The notes beneath the pieces were generated by a model. That model was given only the letters and a program-made list of their open reading frames with translations, had not been told where the DNA came from and did no database searches. Of a stretch of DNA of 64,000 bases, positions 21,737 to 35,929 are shown in pieces (position 1 is the stretch's first letter; the number at the start of each line of letters is the position of its first letter). The DNA comes from Aptenodytes patagonicus (taxonomy: Eukaryota; Chordata; Aves; Sphenisciformes; Spheniscidae). Location: NCBI RefSeq assembly GCF_965638725.1, contig NC_134950.1:26812932-26876931 (forward strand), given 5' to 3'. The position numbers and the translations under genes are program-made.

Positions 21737-22680
21737 GAATGCTGAACTCTGCCACAGCTTGTGGCATTTTGTGGACATTATCTAACTATGTCATGGGACA
21801 ATCAATCAATCTATATTAGATTGGGGTATCAAAGTGACTTAGGTTCACAGTTGTGATTGTGATGATACGTGCTGGCATAAGAACAGCACAGTGCATGGAA
21901 ATATCTCTCTCTTTTTTTGTTGGTAGTTTTAAAAGAAAAGTATAGACCAGAGTGACCCAAAGTTATGCTAGGAAGTGTTCTGGATTATACCTGTTGTTTC
22001 TCCTCTCACCTTCGGATAATAGTGTAAGAACCTTGAACTGTCGTGACTTGGGAAGTGAATACTACAATCTTTACTCTTTCTCCTTGTTATTATTTCTTTT
22101 TTTAAAACTGTGTAAAGAATTGATGAACTGACTGGGGATTGGTCCTTTGCCAGTTGGCTGGTCAGGCTTGAGCACCACAGCTGAAAAATCTGCATTTTTG
22201 TAGAATAGCCACCAAGACACTTTTTTTTTTTTTTATTTCAAGGATTGGTTTTAATGAGTTTACACATCTCTTACTTTGAAAATATTTAAAGGGAAAATCC
22301 TATAACCAAACAATTTTTCCTCTCATTTTCATATTATGGGACTGTTTAAAAATCATAGTAAAATTAAAATTAAAGTGCAAGTTGTATCAAAGTGCATCAA
22401 GTGCAGGATGCCAAACCTTTATAAATCACCTGAGCTTTTTTAAGAAACCACGTGGACTTCTTGTATCCAACCTTTGTCTTTCTCTATGCCAGAGCTATGC
22501 TGTATTTATTGTTGTGCAAAATAACAAGCATTTTAATGTTGAGGGGAAATGTATTTATTACCAAGTTTCTTAAAAGAATAACGTTAATTTTATTACTGTT
22601 TTCTATCTAATATCTTTTTTCAGATATGCAAGTTTTTACTTAAATGCCTTGTAATAAAATAAATAAAATATATATGACTG
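21737..22680 (+). other. GEM: GEM 3' UTR
   Basis: The 3' UTR is AT-rich and about 0.94 kb long. It contains TATTTATT twice (22503-22510 and 22552-22559), AU-rich-element cores that fit the short-lived transcript of an inducible gene. Overlapping AATAAA signals start at 22653. Cleavage is expected about 15-25 bases beyond, near 22680. A T run lies at about 22221-22234. Confidence 0.75.
22653..22671 (+). terminator. GEM: GEM polyadenylation signals
   Basis: Three overlapping AATAAA hexamers (AATAAAATAAATAAAATA) follow the stop codon by about 920 bases. No other canonical hexamer was noted earlier in the 3' UTR. Confidence 0.75.
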
Positions 22681-22689
22681 GCTTTGAGC

Positions 22690-25600
22690 CTCAGTGGGAA
22701 ATCCCTAAGAATTTTTTCAAATTGAGAAAATATTTTGAATGCTGGGCAAGATTGCTACATGACAAGTACTGCAAGGATTCCTTACATCTCTGAACACAGG
22801 CTACTTAGCAACCTAGGATCACAAAGCAAGAATTACCTGCAGCCCCAAAGCTATGAGTGCACAGTATCCCTTGTGCAAATGTGGTTGTGGTGACAGAGAT
22901 AAATCATTCTTAAAAAAGGTATTTGGACCTAAGCCTGAAAACACTTTAGAAATGTGGATGAGTACTGTTACCCCAATTTTGGAGATGAAAAGAAGTGAAA
23001 TGCTACATTCAGGGGCAGAAAACAGGTAGCTGGCATGGTGTGCCCTAATCCTCAATTACTGTTGGGCATAACTTTGTTATTTTACTCCTGACTATGCTGG
23101 GTTTTGTGGGCACACTGCAGAGTTCAAGGTAGAGGTACAGTCATTACATTTTGCTGACAGATGGCTCAGAAAAGCCAAATTTCCAGCCTGGCAGCTCATC
23201 TTCCTTGATGATGAAAGCAACAATATGTGACACTAATAAGGTGAGAATTGGGTTCCCCATCTTGGGCCGCGCAGCTTTCGTGCACCAAACACTCTGGAAA
23301 GGAGTGAGCTTGCTGAGTGTTTGCCCAAAATTGCCTCTGCTGAGGGGATGACTTTTAGCAGTTCTCTAGGGGTGAAATATTATGTTGCAGGATGACTCTA
23401 CACTTGCGCGGTATTCAGATTTCCCTGGAAGGGAATTCCTGATCTAGAATATACTGTTGGCAAGAACAGAAAACAACATTTTGAATAGAGCATAGACAAG
23501 ATCCCTGTCACTGGAGTTTGAATAAATGCTTTTGAATTGTCAGCATGCAACTTAAGGTTGACCCAGAGCAGTCTAGAGAATGATACTCACTCCCATACCA
23601 GTTTTCAGAACTTTTAAACTCTCAGAACCTCTTCCCCATTCAAGAATGGAAACAAAATCACACAAATTAAACAAATTTTTAAGATTATTTTCAAGAACTG
23701 AAAGTATAGCTGAACACAACCAGCATATTTCCTTAGCCTGTTCTGTATCTGTCAAGCTATGGACCCAACGAATCTAAACTAAGCAGGTTTTGAAGAAATA
23801 TAAAATGTTCATGTTGATCATATAGCCTTTAGTGGTAAAAGCCATCCATGTTCACAGCATCACTGGATGCATAGATGGTATCATAAAAATTTGGAGTTAC
23901 CTAGTAAGTTTCATGCCCTCACTCATCTCCTTCCACTCCTTCCCAGGATAACAAAATTTATTTCTAAAACATATGATTTTTTAAAGTAAAAAACAATGGG
24001 GTAGACCCATTCCCAAGAGCTGCCACAAGCTGCCACAAAGAGCCGTGTGGTGGTCATGCACAGCATGCTGTATCACCACGTTTTTCTCGTGGCCACGGGG
24101 AACAGACGTCACTGCGAGTCTATCTTCTGGGGCTGCTGCTGGTCCCCCTGAATAATAACAATTGAAAGAGCTACCTCCACCTTGCACATCCCAGTCAACC
24201 TCCCGCTGGCCCTCTTGGTCCACCCTGCAGGCTCCTGGCTTGCCCTGAGTTTTCAGGGAGAGCATGGAAGAAGCTGTGGGGTGAAGAACCACCAGCAACA
24301 GCATCCCCTCTGTGGAGCTGTTGCTTCAGTTTGTTCAGACACTGTTGGGGTGTGTTACTGTCCGACCTCTGGATGCGGAGTGAGAGAGCTGGTGCTGAGG
24401 ATCCACACTCTGCACCTTTCAGGGCTTTTCTTGCTTTGGACCGGGTCTAACCTGGTCCCGTGGACCAAATGCCCACCTGGGACTGCAATACCTGAGCTGC
24501 ACTCCTGAAGGGCACTGTGAGTTTCACCTGGAAGCCACCCCGGTCATGTGCTGTGTTCTGCATGGCTCCAGCGAGCTGTGGGCACAGAGGAAGGGCCAGG
24601 GCTTTCTTCTGCAGCCTATGAAATTAATCTGAGTCAGGGTTTTAGCTGATCATCACCAGATTCCTAAATGCAGAAATGCTTATATAACAGCTAGTGTACC
24701 TGGAATGACTAATTAATACTAATTTAATCTGGAATGCTGACATTTCAAACCCTTAATATCCACAATCCCTCTGTTCATCTCAGATGTGAGTGTCCAAAAC
24801 CGTGGAACAGATCAATCGGTGATTCTAATCACTGCTCTGGCTATTTATTAAGTCAGGACTACAATGACAGATCCTAATGCGATAATTACAATGTCGGCCC
24901 CAGAGATCTGGCAGTAACTGTGGAATACGTGAGTCACAGCAATGAGCACACCAAGGCCAAAATGGCAAAACTCACGGAGTCCAAATAAAATAAAATAATA
25001 CAGCAAAAAAAAAAAAAAAAAGTCTAAGAACACACAAAATGCCAATTATAGTGTAATAGCTGTTATAAAAAGCTCTTTTTAGGAAGATAGATCAGATCAG
25101 CAAGAGGAACTAGGGGGCATGTCCAGCTCTAACTAATTTAATCACGACAGATTAACTGCAAGAAGAAAGGTTTACTTATGCTTTGGGACAAATCTACACT
25201 AAGGAATTATTCATTGTTATGGCACTATGTGGATTTGCAGGGTGCTATGTGCTTTTGGATTTGGAAGAATTATTGATAAAATTTAGTCAAGTAAAAGAAA
25301 GACATTTTCAATAAAATCAATGGGTGCACTGTGGATTTAACACTCACATATACAAACCTTTCAACATCAACCCCCTGGAAAGCTTTAAAGACCAGAGTTC
25401 TCTCTCTTGGGCTCTTTGGAGCGCAGATATAAATGGGAGAAAGGGTTCCTGACAGCAGCAGTCCTGGTGATGGTAATGTGATCAACAGAGGGCTGCAGCA
25501 GAGGAAGGAAGCGGTTGATTTCTGTGCAGTATTGCCTCTACGATCAGCTACAGCTCGTCTTTGTCTCTGGGAAGGCTTTTTAGAGAAAGCTGTGGCACCC

Positions 25601-28600
25601 AGAGAAGAGACAAGGTGCTAAGGAGTACTAATGGTGTTTTACTGGTAAGATCCCTGGACTAATAAATTCTTGAATCTCCAAAAGTGAACCCTTTAACTCA
25701 TTCCTTGCAACGCCTCTGAAGACCGAATGTGTTGCATAAATCATTCCTGTGTCTGACCCACAAGCACAGGAGATAAAAGCCGGTGAGAGCTGTGGGGCTG
25801 GTCCTCCTTTGACTCTCTTTTCTGGACTCACTAGGGACTGTTGCTCAGTTAGGAGGGCAAATGCTGCGGGTGTGGTGGTGTTCAGCACACCCCCGGTGTT
25901 TAACAGATGTGGCTTCCAGATGCACAAAATAATATTTAATGAGAACTGTCCACCTTGCCTGCAGTCCCTGTCAGTTCTGGTTCAGTGGGGTAGCACAGGA
26001 CTGACAGGACAGGACAAAACGTAGTTTCTTTGGTGCTTGTCCACTTGTAGGACCCATGCAATGCTAAGCATGTGGTAGCACCCAAGAAACACGTGGCATC
26101 CTGTCTTAAAATTATGCTAAATGTCACATTACTGGTCATACTCCACCAGCACTTTTAAATGTGGTAGACTCTGTGGGAGATTTATACAGTGACCTCTAGG
26201 TCTCTAAATGTAGCCCCCTCCAGTTAAAAAAGGGAGCACCATGCTATGCTCTTCACTATGCTCCGGAAAGGCTGTGGTGAAGCCTTGCTCCTGCCGTTGC
26301 TTCCAGAAGGGACCATGGGTCAGTGACCTGCAGGTGTAGGGACCTGACGTCGGGTAGGGATGGCTGCAGGAAATAGGGTGAATCCCAGCATCTGCCACAA
26401 ACAGAGGATGTATGATGTTAGTGTGCAGCCTGACAACCCCCCCCACCTGCCCCCTCCTTGTGGTGCTCTCACCCCAGAAATCTCCTACAGACATTGCGGT
26501 GAGCAGGACCTCCTCTCTCAGTGACCACCTCACACAGCAGCCTGCAATATATCTGCATTTGTCCTCTGTGATCACATAGGTAAGATCATTAAAGTAGTGG
26601 CTTTCTGCCTAGAGACACTGAAATTGAGTGTACTAATTACTTGTGATTTTGGTAATTTTGCTGCAACTTGTTCCCTGCTGTCAGACAGCAAGGACAATGC
26701 GCCCACGTGAGAGCACATTAGTCCTGTGTGGCTTGCTTTACAGCACCAGCACTGTCTCATCACCTGGTTAATAATTTGCTAGGAAAATGATTAGTGTAAC
26801 ACACTTCCTCCAAGTTTTGAAACTTATGCCTGAATAATTTTTAAATCAAATTATTTTCTAAGTGGCAGTCATTTCTAAGCAGAGACTCTGTGTGTGCGTA
26901 CTCAAAAGCCTCCAGTTAGACACGGATTGCCTGGAGCTGAACTCTGATTGCTCTTTGGGCCAACAGGAGAAAGAGAGGTGGGAATTTTCAATGAGAAAAT
27001 TCAGACTATCACATGGATACACTGAACGATGTCTGACTTCAACTGCTGCATCTGTACATACTGCATACAGGGACTAGCGTTTCTTCCCCACTTGCACTGC
27101 TCTCTGGGTGGGTATGGCCAGCCCCAGGATGCCACATCCCCCACCGGACCTGACACTGCCCACCTGAGGGAAGGTGAGCAGCGGGGGAGCCGGGGGCAGG
27201 GGGCAGTGGGCAGGCAGTGCTCCCGTGCAGGGGCGAGGGGGAGCACAGCGACTGCCCCTCTGGAGGAAGGACCTCCAGCTCTGCTGAGTTTTGCACCCAT
27301 TCTCCTATGACTCTGGGTGGGTTTCACTGAAGTGCTTAATGGTTTAACTTCCACTGAACTCAGAACGGACCTCAATAATTTTTACATGGCCAGGATGCTA
27401 TTTCTGTGTCTACCTGTGGCTTTCACTAGTGTGTGTGTGTTTCTCCAATTCACAGCTTTGCTCTGAAGTTGCTCAGGATGTATTTCCTCTCTAAATACTG
27501 TTGAATCACTGAGTGATGCCTAGTAGGATGTTCTCAAGCTCTGCCACCATACAATCATTTTAGTTGCTTTTTAGTTATATTTTCAGTCTTCTGTGCTTTA
27601 AGATTTTCCTCCTTCCCTTGATGCAATCTTGTGGCATGAATGGCTGCATTTGCTCCTCCTCAACTTGCTTCATTCAGAAGTAAGCCACTGGGGCTGGGAT
27701 GCTCCCTTAGCACCCATGGCAGGATTTTTGCCAGCAGTTGTACTTGGGAGCCACCCAGCCCCACCAGGATATGCCTAAAATCCTTTGGCACGTGGGCTTC
27801 CACTGGAGAAGTTCCCCTGGCATCTGTGCTGTGGCTGGGATGTTGTGCCCAGCTGATGAAGCCCTGGGAATGGAGCTGCCCAGTGCAGCTGTATTGACAC
27901 AATCCATCAATAAATGCAAAAGCACCTTGGCAGGACCATGCCAGGCTCCTGTCCGTGTTCCAGGTACCCCTTAGGCTGTAGAGAGAAAGTGTAGAAAGAG
28001 CTTGCAGTAAATAAGCCTGGGGGTCAGAGAGGTGATGGAATAAATATGCCCCCCCTCACATCCCAGATAAGTGCTGTACATACACATACAGAAATCCATC
28101 CTCTGATATTTTTGGCAAAACAAATTGATATTCCTTGGTTTATGGACTTCAGACTGCTCCTGGAGAATTATCAAAAAGGAATTTAAGGACCCTGTGAGAA
28201 GAAATATCCTACTACTTTGGACCAGTGGTGCTTCCAGCCCTGTGCTGTCTCTGGGAGGGGAAGGCAAAGTGGCAATAGGAGATGCTGTTTAGGGATATCA
28301 CCTACGGAAACTTATGAACAGCAGTTTTTCACTCACTTTCTCCACTAGCTTTGTGAAACTGAAATTATTAGTCATTTCCCCCTCAGCCTTCTCCTCTCCA
28401 CACCAAGAAGTCCCAAGCCTTTTAGAGTTTCCCTTAAGGTGGCTACTCGAACCACTTAACTGTGTTTGTTGCCCTTCTCTGTTCCTTCTCTAACGCTCTC
28501 CTACCTGAGAGGCAGAGGCTGCAGCCCATACTACTTGAGATGCTGTGTTTTAGAGAGTGGTAAGACATCATTTTCTTTCCTGCTTTCAGTACCCTTCTTG

Positions 28601-31600
28601 ATTACGTCCCACGTTTGTTGACATATTTGGCTGCCATTACACACTGATTTCAGACCACAGTCAACGGTGACTGGTCACCTGCCATCTCCTTACCCACTCA
28701 CGTGGTTTTATGAGATCCTTCATCACTAAAAATAGTTTTTATGTAAACTATGCTCCATTTAAATGCACTGAACGTCTCTTTCATGCATTACCTTGAAAAC
28801 AACCAGACAGTTTGTATTGCACAGCTCTTGTCCTAATTAGGGATTTAAATACATATGTTTGGTCACAGGATACAACTCCTATATTCTGAGTGCAACAAAA
28901 CTTTCCTTCGTAAGGATTATTGGATCAAGGCTTTCTTGCAGATAAAAATCTTATATAGGAACCTGAAAAGAGGTGAGTAGTGGGTAAAGGGCAGCTCTGT
29001 CAGCCCTGCCAGTGTTTGGGGTTGCATCATACAATGAGCATGAAGAGGGACGCCTGTAGCTAGTGCTTGCAGATGTTTGCTCAAGCAAGTAGTCCAGCTG
29101 ATGTTACTCACGCTAGTGGTGTTTTGAGGACTAGACAGTGTCCTAAGTGCCAAAAAAGGATCTGTTGTTTTGTTTGTCAGTAAGAAGTTATGTCATTTTG
29201 CCACATGAAAAGGAAATACGTCATGGTTTCATCTGGTATTTTCTTTGAGGTGTGCTCTTATCTCTGATGGGTGGTGCCTGGAGATGTTCTGCGCTTTGGC
29301 ACACACTGAAACAAAATATTGTATTGAGACTAAATACAGACTTTTATCTAAACTGCTCAGAGCTGGAGGCATGTTGGATGGAGAAAAATTAAATTTCTGT
29401 GTAAGTATAATTTTCCATTTGGGTTGTACAGGCAACCTCTTCCATAACTTGCTGTCCACATTACCAAAAGCCATTAAAAATGGCTACTAGCCATGAAATA
29501 ACATGTAGATCCACTAGTTGACTCACATGAAAAGTAATTTCATGCATAGAATTTCGTTGGAAAGAGGCCTCTCTGAGCTTACAGCCACCTCGGGCTAAGG
29601 ATGACATCTGAATTTTATTCCTGATCTTTTCCTTGACTTCAGATCCGATTATAGCCAGACTACCTAACAAACACGTATCTCAGTTTGCCCTCTGCATGCT
29701 GAGAGCAGTACTGCCTCCTTTTCTGCCATATGTGGTTGAAAGATACCATTTTGAACGCTTTCGCAGGACCCAATGCTGCCTGCTGTGTTTTTGGGAGGCA
29801 CGTTCCTCAGGAAGCAGCAGCTGCCCTTCAGCCCTGCCAGTCCCCATGTGCAGAACGGTGCATCTGCTCCCCAGGGACCCGAGGATGATAAGAAACATGG
29901 GCCCTGAGGACTTCTGGGCCTGCCAGCTGGGAAATGTCCAGGCAAACCTTGCCCATGGTCCAGGTCCACATCCAAAGGCCGCTACTTTAATAGTTCCTAC
30001 CTGCAGAATTTCATCAGCATGGTGACTGAGCGCTTCTATTTAAATAGAAGAGAGAAATGACCAGAGTGCTTTAGATCCACAAAAGAACTCTTGCTGGCTT
30101 TAAATACTTGGCTCTGGAAGGCAGGATTTGCTACAAGTACCATAGGGACTGTGCAGAACACCTGCATCCCTGGCAGATGGCACCTGCTGCAAGACTGCTA
30201 AAGTACAAGCTGTCAATGAAAATTTTGGTTTCCAGAGTGGTAACCTCGAGGGGAAAGATGCTAGTTCCCCGTCCTGCTGTGGGAGTCAGAAGATCGTGGT
30301 TACAACAGTCTAGACTGATGTATGCTACATGATAGAGGAAACCCTTCTGCAGAACTGTAGCCTCAGACACTGTGCAGGCTCTCTCACTGTGCATTTACCA
30401 CAGTGATTCTGGCTATACTCGGCAAAGTTGTTGCCAAAGTTTACTGAAATACAAGTAAACTAACAAACTCTTCCTTCTCTAATTAAAAAATGAGTTTAGC
30501 ATGATGTATGTAAGATACATCAGATACAGAGTGTTGAGAATTTGACCTTGAACCACGAGATTAAAAATTGCATGTGTCTTCAGAAGCCACATTATTGTCT
30601 GCATACAATATGTATTCAAAGCAGTTACAGAAATGTTAACCACATTTACAGAAATAGAAGACCACAGTCAGCTATTGACGCATATGATAAAGTCTATCAT
30701 AAATAACAGTCTAGCTAAAGAAAATGAAACTACTTTAAATCTAAATAAGAAAAAGGCACAAAGTTTCTAATATGACTCTCCATAGATCTGCAAGGATTTT
30801 AGCATAGCAGAAGCCTCCCTGCACAGCACCTCTGAAAATCCCCTGGAAGACCACGTACCGCTATCCCCCTGCTCTGCCCGCTGAGGTCCTGTCATCCTGG
30901 GCTGCGTAAGTAACGCTAATGCTGCTCACTTCATATGGCTTCTCTCTCCCCTGTGATCTTTGCTGTTTTGCAGCATGACTTTGCATCAAAAGTGATCGGC
31001 AAAAAACACGTAGCCACAGGTGCTGCCCAGCTGCGTGACTGCCATCTAGCTGGTCTGAGGACAGCCCCTCGGCTCTAACAGCTCAGCTGGAGCTGACCCC
31101 TGCCAGTCCATGGCTGCTCAGCGAACAGGGCATATACAAGTAACAACTACAAACTCCTCATCAAAGTGGCAAGCAAGCGAGGACCTTGAGGGGCATATGG
31201 GAAGTACTGCTCTGTTTGGAAAGAAAAATAAAGGAGTGAGCCAGCGACCTGTTGGCTTTGAATTCTCCCAAGCCAATATAATTAAGGCCCTTAGGAATGC
31301 TGCATTTTCTTTTCTTTCTTTTGTTTTTGCCTTTTCTTGCCTTCCTCTTCTGAGTCTTCCCTTTCGAAGTGCATGTAAATGAGAGTTAGGTGTGACTTGG
31401 AACCATTACACAGCCATCCAGAAAGTTTCCTTTCTGCCTATAAGAACAGTAAGGCAACGGCAGGAGTGAGATAAATTATTATTTGAACTGGTAGCAACAC
31501 ACAGGGCCAGCATCCGACTCAGAAGTGGTGAGACAGCAGCAGCAGATGAAGGGGAGAACAGGCTTGCTCTGTGCCAGATGCCTGCTTAGCTCAGCCATGC

Positions 31601-34600
31601 TGGCTCCTGTGGGCAACAGCTGTGCCCGGGTTGTCACCGGTACGGCTGGTCCCACACGTTCCTCCTGGAAGCCCTCCTGGGGCCACACAGGATGATCACA
31701 GCTCTTGACCTCAGAACTAAATTCTCTTTCTCATAAAATAATGTATCTATCTGTCATGCATCCAGAAACTTTGGTCCTCCTCTTAAATAGCTTTACTCTT
31801 CCAACAAAAAGCCGGCTGCGTGCTTTGTGGCACCGGCCAAGAGAACTTCCCCAGTGATCGACTGAACTCCAGCTTTCCACAATCAGTAGAAACCACCGTA
31901 AAAGCAAGTCTTGATTGCAGTCATAATCTGCGTCTTGTGTAGATCCTCACACAATAGTCACTGTTGTCTAAATACAGAAGCAAAAGTCACCTACAGAAAT
32001 CCTGAGCGGCATGAAAATATATTTCTGGGAGACCTCTGATAAAATCTTTGCTAAGTGATTTTTTTTTAGTTTAGTAACAAAAATTTAAAAATTAGTAACA
32101 AAAATTTAGAGCAGTACTACAGATACATGGAATTGTGTTAAAGATACAAAGTAAAGTGTTTATATTAGCCATACAAGAGATAAAGAACTAATGCTTACAA
32201 ATAATTTAAGAACACATGCATTTATATGTTATATGAATAAAATCTTTATTATTTGTAATAGACAATAATGGCATGCTATTTAAATAGAACTTATTTAACA
32301 TTTATGTAACATTCCCTTCCATGTGTTCTTCACAGCATTTCTACTATGTCAAATACTCGTGCTTACTCAACAAACTGCTTTCCTTTCTGCAAGTAACCTA
32401 GAAAGTATCTACATAAAAATATACACACATAACTTCCATAGTAGCTAGATATTAAAAGCAAAGAAAAACAAACCTAAAACCATCAAAACTGACATTCACT
32501 CTTAAAATGTAGCAGAAAATTTGCAAATGTGGCATATTTAAAACTGAATTCCATAAGCAGCCAAAAAATAAAGAACAAAAACAAATAAGGAAAATAAATT
32601 TGCTTCTGTCATGCTCACCAAGTTTAATTTAGTAAAAACTTGCAGTGACATGGAGGTACCAACTGTAAGAGTAATTAGTACTTTGTAGGAATTAACTGTA
32701 AAAATCCTGCTGTAGTCTATATACACAGAAGTCCAGCTTTTATTTTTACCTCAAAAGCTATATTATTATCAAAACCTGCTACTTCTCATGCCTGTTTTTA
32801 AAAACAACCAGAATAGCAAATGCAATAATAGCCTTGTGTTCCTTATTTTCTTTTGAGCTAAGGTGTTACTGAAAGCAAAAGGATTTTTACCTAATGGGGA
32901 TTAATAAAATAACCTGATTTGCATTTTTTTAAGTAAACATAATTCAATTCTTAGTAAAAAAAGACCTTTAAAATAAAACTGTCATTTAAGAGAGAATTAA
33001 TAAAAATGCCAATGTCTGACAAAGGTGGTCTTTCCCCCAAAGGATGAAATGATTCCTCCTTTCCTGCCCACTCCACTGGAAATCTCTGACTTTGCAGCAG
33101 AGTAGAGGGAAGGTGTCCAAATGTCTTGGTCAGTGTGGTGCAAAGCGCTGCACGGTGCTGTAAATGAAGTTGACTTGGACATAAGATGCCAGAGTTTGTA
33201 CTTAAAGCAGCTGAGGCTCAAGGGGAATGCCCTCCCTCCGGCGCAGCTGGCTAGGGCGAGGAGGGTGCACAGCAGCACCTACCTGGGAGTGCCTGTGTGC
33301 TGTGCAGGCTGGTGAACAGCTGCCCCTCTAAACCACTGCCACGAGAGTAAAAGTGACGGACGCACCTCCTGACCAGCTTTTCTCAGTTTCTAAATATGAG
33401 AAGTAAAAAAGAAAAGTATTTGACACTTTTGCACAAGTAATGCAGCACTGTAACCAAAAGATGCAAATAGATTAAGGCTAAGAGAAATTCAGCAAAATCC
33501 TATCAATCAAAGGCAGAAATCTGAAGACTGAACTAAAAATTAAAATGTTTCCAAAATAAATAGGAATGTATTTATAGCTAAACATGTTTTGGGCAACAAA
33601 GGACAAAAAAAAAAACCCCTCCAGTTTTTTCAAAAAACCCCAACCAGCTACCACAAAGAGCAACACCCTGTCCTCATCCCATCTCTCCTCTCTGTGATCT
33701 TGTCACAGTAGATTGCATGAACATCAAAGGTGTTGGACGTGTATTGCTTCTCTTTCTACATTAGCTGCTCATGGTGCTGTTTAACTTCCCAGCAAAAGTA
33801 ATTTACAAAAATTTACTACCAGCACTACTGTTTCACAAACATAACTCAAAGTCCTTAGACTGATAACAACTTCTTTATCCTTTAGATTAGTTAAAGATAG
33901 GAGCTAAATATCTCTGTAGTTCCAAACAGCATGCTAATTCATTTGAAGAATACATAGAAAGTTCAGACAAAGTTATGTTTTGTTTTCTCAGCACACTGTA
34001 TTGAAACAACCTTATTTTTTGTTTGACAGCTTCTACAATTCTATGAATATGTGAGAAGTTTCCTTTTATTCAAAAAAAATCTAATCTTCATAACTATGAA
34101 GAAACATTATGAGTCACACAGCAAAAGGTGAATAAAAAGACATTCATTCATGTTGTTGTTCTTATTAAGACCTTTTTAAACCTATCATGCTATTTTGGGG
34201 CCTGAATTATAGTTTTTGAATTCCTGGAATTGGCAGCAGCACTACTTTTATGGAAAGGAGATAATTTTTTTTACAGACATCTTGCAGAATTGGATTAATC
34301 CAAGTCTGCAAAATACTTGGAACTCCTATAATGCATTATCTAAATGTAAATGTATCATTAACCAGTAATTTACATTATTCAATATCCCATGAACGGTTGG
34401 GTCCACTCAGCACTTACAGAAGACCCATCAAAACCAAGAAGTTCAGGCAAACTGTTCTTCAACAAGCTGGTTTTTTTTAATGGAAGTGCTACTAAAGTGT
34501 GCTGGTCTCCCTTTGGACTGGGAGGAGAACCCGCCCCAGGGCAGCGAGCTCGCTGGGTGCCGGGCGCTTGTTTGCTCAGCCCTGCCCTGCTGTACCTGTG

Positions 34601-35924
34601 CTGGGGATATGGCCTGGGAAGTAGCTACGGAAAGGAAATGCAAACCTTGAAAGCAAACTAGAGGCGTTGCTCTGACCCGAGCCCAGCCAACTGCAACAGC
34701 TCGCTGGAGTCTCGGGGTAAAAGGAAACGGCTTTGTGCTTTCTGTTTCTTTAACCTTGTGTTTGGGCTCCTCAGGAAGAAGTCTGTCCTGTGTTCCTGTT
34801 GTCTTTGACCATGAAATTAACGCCTGAACACACAGCATTTAGTTTCAGCTTTGCTGGTCCTGGATCCCTGTGGTCTAGGATGGACGTTGGTACCAGCAGC
34901 TCAGGCCAGCACCACTGCACCTCTGCTCATGGGCACTGCGATGTTAAAAGCACTGGTTCATCCTCTGGCTGCACTGACCTTGAGATGCAAAAAGGCAGAG
35001 GTAGCTCTGAATTGAATTTATCCTACTGACTGCCCTTTTAACTTGAAAGGTAATGAGACAGATGCAAGTTTGGGACTTTAAGGTGGGAGATGAGGAAGGG
35101 CATTAAGTCATGCAGTTTCCATTAATGTCAAGCAAACAGAGGTGTATGTTCAGGGAAGCATTTCCATATAAGTCACAAATGAGGCAGGGAAAGAGCTAAA
35201 ATGGTTGCACTGCAATCTTTGGAAGTACAGAAGAAGTGAACATGAAGTACATACGCTGATAGCCCAATACCAGAGCAATTTAGTCACAGAAATAGTCCCT
35301 TGAGGTCCCAGCTTGTGTATGGTGTGCCAATGAAAGCTGGTTATCCACTGCTGGCAGAAGTTAAAATTATGCGGTATTTCTGGCATTTTCTATTCTAAGC
35401 ACAGGAATTCGTACTTTAAATAATGTTCATTGTAGGTGGCTGCAACACAAAATGTGCACAGTCCTCTCTTGCAGACCATAGGTCTTATCTTCTAATAGCT
35501 CATCTGTGTGACTAGGTCTTGATCACCAAAGTAGGTAAATGAGATTATTTCTGTTTGGCTTGGCCTCTAATACATGTAAAATTCCTTCCAATAGATAATG
35601 GTCAGTCTCAGCATTGATTCAGGTTTATGATGTGAGCCATATAACTTGACTCTGAAACGAAATAGCCAGATCCCTAGAAGGCTCAAGTCCACTTCTAGCA
35701 CTTCTCTGGTCTGCAACCAGACCTTGTGGTCCTGCTGAGATGAAAGGTAATAGAACTGATTTGTGACATTTTTTCTAGCAGGAATTACATTTATGGCCAT
35801 CTGGTAGTTCCTCTGAAAAAAATGTGCACTAAAATGAACCCTGAACTTGATACTTAGACATAACACACCTTCATCACTAGTCAAAATCAATGCAAATATT
35901 CAGTCCCCTGCTACCAAGTCCTAC
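22690..35924. other. GEM-CDH17 intergenic DNA, proximal part; no gene supported
   Basis: I find no exon chain or known protein on either strand. The longest frames (130 residues at 29633-30025, 124 at 27001-27375 and 123 at 26204-26575) have no recognisable motif and biased composition. Seen here: a possible MIR-like relic (22945-23040), a homeodomain-site-rich block (about 24690-24735), an AATAAA-plus-poly-A stretch (24985-25020), a short GT repeat (about 27429-27441) and a long AT-rich tract (30450-30780 and 31990-33000). Mammals also have no gene between GEM and CDH17. Confidence 0.6.
22945..23040 (+). repeat. Possible MIR-like SINE relic
   Basis: The order GAGTACTGTTACCCCAATTT, then GGAGATGAAAAGAAGTGAAA, then a CAGAAAACAGGTAGCTGG segment resembles the conserved MIR part that reads tacta..ccccattttacagatgaggaaactgagg..cacagctagt. 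The match is by eye and heavily diverged. Confidence 0.3.
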
Positions 35925-35929
35925 CCTTG

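Noticed and set aside
26204-26575. 123-residue - strand frame between GEM and CDH17
   Set aside because: Considered as a transposon relic but no motif could be identified.
29633-30025. 130-residue frame with proline/cysteine-rich translation
   Set aside because: No motif, no splice structure and no similarity to anything I recognise.
34030-34050. ATTCTATGAATATG, resembling a CR1 octamer
   Set aside because: A single partial unit without upstream CR1 sequence.
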